Shown here in pieces: positions 60,883 to 64,000 of a stretch of 64,000 bases of DNA. The DNA lies in the NCBI GenBank assembly GCA_020633555.1, contig JACKDL010000022.1, forward strand, positions 1 to 64,000, given 5' to 3'. The translations under genes and the position numbers were made by a program. Numbering within the stretch: position 1 is the first letter of the stretch; every line of letters starts with the position of its first letter. Origin of the DNA: Myxococcales bacterium. Lineage in GTDB: Bacteria > Myxococcota_A > Bradymonadia > UBA7976 > UBA1532. The notes below the pieces were generated by a model, which saw nothing but the letters and a program-made list of their open reading frames with translations, searched no databases and was not told where the DNA came from.

Positions 60883-62648
60883 GGCGCGGGCACACAGCGG
60901 CGGCAGGCGCCGTCGCAGGCCAGGCCCGGGCCGCAGCGGTCCCGACAGACGCCGTCCCCGTCGGGGGTGCAGCGTTGCGGCACGCACTGTTGGCAGGCCG
61001 CGTCGCAGGCGGCCCCCACCGGGCACTCGTCCTGGCAGACGCCGGCGTCGTCGACGGTGCACCGGGCCGGCGCGGGCTCGCAGGCCTGGCAGGCGGCGTC
61101 GCACTGCTGGCCGGCGGGGCAGTCGTCGTGGCACAGGCCATAGGCCGCCCAGCAGGCGCGCGGCTCACAGCCCCGGCAATCGGCGTCGCAGCGCTGATCG
61201 GCGGGGCAGCGATCGACGCAGCGGCCGTCCTCGCTGACGCAGCCCGGCTCGACCGCCGGCAGGCAATGGGTGCAGGTACCGTCGCAGGCGCTGCCAGGGG
61301 GGCAGACGTCGATGCACAGGTCGCTCTGGCGGCGGCAGACCGGTTGCGCCGGGATGCAGCTCCGGCAGTCGCGATCGCACTGGGTGCCCTGCGGGCACTG
61401 GTCCACGCACAGCTCGCCGCGGCTCTCGCAGCGCTGCACCTCGCAGCCCACGCAGCGCGGATCGCACACCTGACCGGGTGGACACAGATCCTCGCAGACG
61501 GGGGCGGCGAAGCCGGGGTTGACCAGCGGCGTGCAGACGGGGGCCTCGGGCACGCAGGCGGCGCAGCGGGCGTTGCAGACCTGGCCGGCCGGACAGCGAT
61601 CGCGGCAGACGCCGTCGTCCAGGTCGCAGGGGGTGGCTTCGCAGCGGGTGCACGCCTGGTTGCAGCGCCGACCGGGGCCGCACTGGTCCCGGCACTGGCC
61701 GGCGTCTGGGGCGCACTCCCGCTCGCACCGTCGGCAGGCGTCGTCGCAGGCGAAGCCGTCGGGGCACTCGTCCACGCACTGCCCGTCGTCGGGGGTGCGC
61801 CGGCAGGCCAGCTCGCGACGATCCACGCAGGCCCCGCAGCCGTCGTCGCAGACGAAGCCCTCGGGGCAGGTGTCCACACATTGGCCCTGGGCGTCACGGG
61901 CGCAGCCCCCGGGCAGGGCCACGCAGCGATCGCAGTCGGGGCTGCACTCGGTGCCCGCGGGGCAGGTGTCGACGCAGCGGTCCCGGCCCGCGGCCTGGCA
62001 GCCCTCGTGGAAGGTGGGCAGGCAGCCGTTGCAGCCCGGATCGCAGCGCGAGCCGGCCGGGCAGGTGTCCACGCAGCGATCACCGTCGCGGGTGCACTGC
62101 CCGGGCTCGCAGCGGCTGCAGTCTTCGGCACACTGCATGCCGATGGGGCAGTAGTCGAAGCAGCCGGGGCCGTCCAGGCTGCGCCAGCAGCCGGTGCCCG
62201 GGGGCGGCACACAGCCCTGGCAGGTGGGATCGCACACCAGCGGGGCCTCGCAGCCGTCGATGCATACGCCGTCGGGCTCGAAGCGGCGGCAGGCCCAGCC
62301 CGGCGTGGGCACGCAGGCCCGGCAGTCGGCGTCGCACTGCTGGCCCACGGGGCAGGCGCCCACACAGGCCTGGCCCTCGACACGGCAGGGCTGCGCCGGC
62401 CCCTGATCGGGATCGGCCGGGCCGCCGTCCCTGTCGCCCCCGGCGTCGGGGATCACCGCGCCGTCGGTGCCGCCCGCGCCCCGATCCACCCGCGCGTCCC
62501 CGAGAGGGAGCGCGTCGGGCACGGCCCCCTGATCGCGGGTGGTGGCCTGGTCGGGGCGGACCACGGGCGGCCCGGTCTGGTCGCACCCCACCGCGACCAG
62601 CGCCGCAAGGCACAGCCCGAAGAGCGCCACATGCTCGCGTTGCCGCAT
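60879..62648 (-). CDS. Cys-rich lipoprotein with 16 short disulfide repeats
   Basis: 589 residues. Lipobox VAVGC (Cys22), a short Asp/Pro/Gly linker, then 16 tandem repeats of about 30 residues. Each repeat has six Cys in the pattern C-x(5-12)-C-x3-C-x5-C-x3-C-x2-C, for example RCVDTCPAGSRCDPGCNGC. This gives about 96 Cys in the repeat part. The arrangement should form one compact disulfide knot per repeat and a rod overall. No known enzymatic domain. A TATATG -10-like element (minus strand, 62673-62678) and GGGAGA lie before the ATG at 62648. A structural or adhesive surface role is inferred. Confidence 0.8.
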   Translation of the reverse strand: MRQREHVALFGLCLAALVAVGCDQTGPPVVRPDQATTRDQGAVPDALPLGDARVDRGAGGTDGAVIPDAGGDRDGGPADPDQGPAQPCRVEGQACVGACPVGQQCDADCRACVPTPGWACRRFEPDGVCIDGCEAPLVCDPTCQGCVPPPGTGCWRSLDGPGCFDYCPIGMQCAEDCSRCEPGQCTRDGDRCVDTCPAGSRCDPGCNGCLPTFHEGCQAAGRDRCVDTCPAGTECSPDCDRCVALPGGCARDAQGQCVDTCPEGFVCDDGCGACVDRRELACRRTPDDGQCVDECPDGFACDDACRRCERECAPDAGQCRDQCGPGRRCNQACTRCEATPCDLDDGVCRDRCPAGQVCNARCAACVPEAPVCTPLVNPGFAAPVCEDLCPPGQVCDPRCVGCEVQRCESRGELCVDQCPQGTQCDRDCRSCIPAQPVCRRQSDLCIDVCPPGSACDGTCTHCLPAVEPGCVSEDGRCVDRCPADQRCDADCRGCEPRACWAAYGLCHDDCPAGQQCDAACQACEPAPARCTVDDAGVCQDECPVGAACDAACQQCVPQRCTPDGDGVCRDRCGPGLACDGACRRCVPAP

Positions 62649-62672
62649 GATCTCTCCCGCACGCACGGGCTC

Positions 62673-62678
62673 CATATA
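62673..62678 (-). promoter_or_regulatory. Possible -10 element of Cys-rich lipoprotein gene
   Basis: On the minus strand TATATG lies about 24 bases before the ATG at 62648, with GGGAGA between. It is one of the few AT-rich spots in the region. Confidence 0.4.
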
Positions 62679-62719
62679 CGCGCCCGCCTCACCCCGGCGC
62701 CACCGCTCCCGGTCCAGAC

Positions 62720-64000
62720 CTACGGCCCCGCCGGGGCCCAGCAGGCCCCGCGACCCCGCCCGTCCTGCCGGCACACGAGGCCCGTGGGGCAGTCCATGTC
62801 ACCCTCGCACGGCGGCACGCACCGCCCGTCGGCCGTGAACGGATCCCGGTCGGGGCCGACGCAGCGATCCCCGGCCCGGCAGTCGTCATCCCGGTCACAG
62901 GGGCGCCCGCACCGGCCACCCACCGCGGCGCAGGCGCCCCCGGCGCATTCGTCGCCGCGCTCGCAGGGCGCGCCGGCGGAGGCGTCGCCGGCGGGCAGGC
63001 AGACCCCCAGCGGATCCGTCGGCCCCAGCCGGACGCAGGCGGCGCCCGCCGGGCAGTCCCCGTCCCCGGCGCAGGGCGCGCGGCAGCGGTCCCCCGCCGC
63101 GTCGGCGACGCAGCGCCCAGGCGGTGCGCAGCCCGCCCCGCAGGCCGCGCCCAGCGCCTGGCCCTCCGGCAGGGCGCAGCGGCCCTCGGTGGCTGCGCCC
63201 ACCGGCGCACAGGCTTCGCCCTCGGCGCACCCGTCGCCGCCCACGGGATCGCAGGGGGTCAGGCACAGCGGGCCCAGCCGGGTGGGCCGGCACAGGGTGC
63301 CCGGGGGGCAGGCCCCGGCGATGTCGCAGGGGGGCGCGCAGCGCCGCCCCACGCACGGCGCGCCCGCACACGCCGCGGCCTGCGTACAGACGGCGCCCGC
63401 CGCGCCCGGCCCGCCCGGCAGGCACCACGGACCCTCGGCGAACACGGCGCAGGTGGCCTCGCCCAGGCAGGCGCCCTCGGGGCAGCCCGCCTGACAGCGG
63501 CCCTCCAGGCACAGGCCGCTGCGGCAGTCCATGGAGCGCGCGCAGGCACCGCCGGGGGCCACGGTGCCCGCGGGCATGCACACCGGTGTGGGGGTGTCGA
63601 ACCGCGCGCAGGCCGCGCCGGGCGGCAGCCGTCGTCGCGCTCGCAGCGGGGGTGGCAGGCCGCCCCCCCCGGCCCCGTGGCGCAGGCGGTGCCCGGCGGG
63701 CAGCCGCCCGCGCACCCCGGCAGGCACAGGCCCGCCACGCAGCCCAGCCCGTCGGCGCAGTCGGCGGCGGCGGTGCAGGCCGCGCCGAGCACCGCCGGGA
63801 CCGGGGTGCACCAGGCGCCGGCGTCGAAGGCCGCGCAGACGCGGTCTCCGGGGCAGCGGCCGGTGGGGCACTCGGGCAGGCACCGCCCCTCGCTGCAACG
63901 CCCCGAGGCACAGTCGGCGTGGCGGCCGCAGGCCCCGTCATCGGCCGTCGGGCCGCGCCAGAAGCACGCGGGCCCCTCGCTGAAGCCCGGCTCGCAGTAG
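62720..64000 (-). CDS. Cys-rich repeat protein, 5' partial, with apparent one-base frameshift
   Basis: The coding region enters from the window edge at 64000 and ends at a TAG at 62720-62722. It encodes repeated Cys-rich units of the type CxxDxDCPxGxxC...GxC (for example CDRDDDCRAGDRCVGPD, CEGDMDCPTGLVC), as in many Myxococcota surface proteins. In 64000-63630 the sequence reads in one frame (ending HPRCERDDGC), and from about 63620 onward it continues in another (PGAACARFDTPTPVC). Inserting one C near 63624 (coding strand) restores DDGCPPGAACARF and joins the frames. It is thus either an assembly or sequencing error or a recent mutation. The start lies beyond the window. Confidence 0.75.

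Noticed and set aside
60975..63494. An 839-codon plus-strand open frame over the Cys-rich genes
   Set aside because: It is antisense to well-ordered Cys repeats and crosses two genes and their intergenic region.

Overview
The window is very GC-rich, almost fully coding DNA from a bacterium that looks like a member of the Myxococcota (former Deltaproteobacteria). This placement is an inference. It rests on many lipoproteins with Asp/Pro/Gly-rich linkers, a MYXO-CTERM-like C-terminus on the M23 protein at 3857, several caspase-like proteins, and multihaem cytochromes beside ordinary metabolic genes. Third codon positions are nearly all G or C, so many long antisense frames are open but not real. 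I saw no tRNA, rRNA, CRISPR array, insertion sequence or prophage.

Layout. 1-5572 (+): end of a Pro/Ala-rich gene, an outer-membrane barrel protein, an M60-like metallopeptidase lipoprotein and an M23 peptidase. 5573-5910: a textbook sigma-54 promoter before a 62-residue protein. 5935-8866: a small membrane protein, an AEC transporter and an Hsp70-type ATPase. 8867-11387: a secreted caspase-like protein whose start overlaps that of a divergent M15 peptidase lipoprotein. 11407-14238: a membrane protein, then a cytochrome with 30 candidate haem sites, then a non-coding stretch with hairpins. 14239-19364: a SUMF1-domain lipoprotein, a FadJ/FadB-type enzyme, a thiolase and a divergent MarR regulator with two palindromes between them. 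19412-23401: a response regulator with a defective NtrC-like AAA+ domain, an RluA-type pseudouridine synthase and an Omp85/BamA-like protein. 23412-25536: a translationally coupled cytochrome c / cytochrome b / cytochrome c operon. 25736-27570: an ECF sigma factor with a FecR-type anti-sigma protein.

27760-36425 (-) is the most cohesive accessory block: two consecutive pairs, each a caspase-like peptidase with C-terminal membrane segments followed by a lipoprotein with a Cys-rich head, then a 1200-residue FG-GAP lipoprotein. 36469-43381 holds a degenerate AMP-binding protein, a membrane protein, a coupled TrmB-like / YkgJ-type / NYN-domain operon, endonuclease III and a methyltransferase. 43431-46781 holds a small lipoprotein, a ferritin-like protein coupled to a double cyclic-nucleotide-binding protein, and haem A synthase. 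46878-53400 (+) holds a two-module AAA+ ATPase, two paralogous membrane-anchored alpha-helical proteins, and a 551-residue fusion of an ECF sigma factor, ankyrin repeats and a shortened F1-ATPase beta-like domain, which is the most unusual gene here. 53404-64000 holds a D-aminoacylase-type amidohydrolase, a 5'-nucleotidase-like HAD protein, a secreted protein, an acetyltransferase and three large Cys-rich repeat proteins. The last runs off the window and carries an apparent one-base frameshift.

The recurring themes are cell-surface lipoproteins and proteases, electron transfer through multihaem cytochromes, and unusual transcription regulators. Neighbouring genes commonly overlap by 1-4 bases (ATGA, GTGA, TTGA, TGATG), so translational coupling is widespread. 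Several genes have a -10-like hexamer only 6-7 bases before the start codon, which suggests leaderless transcripts.
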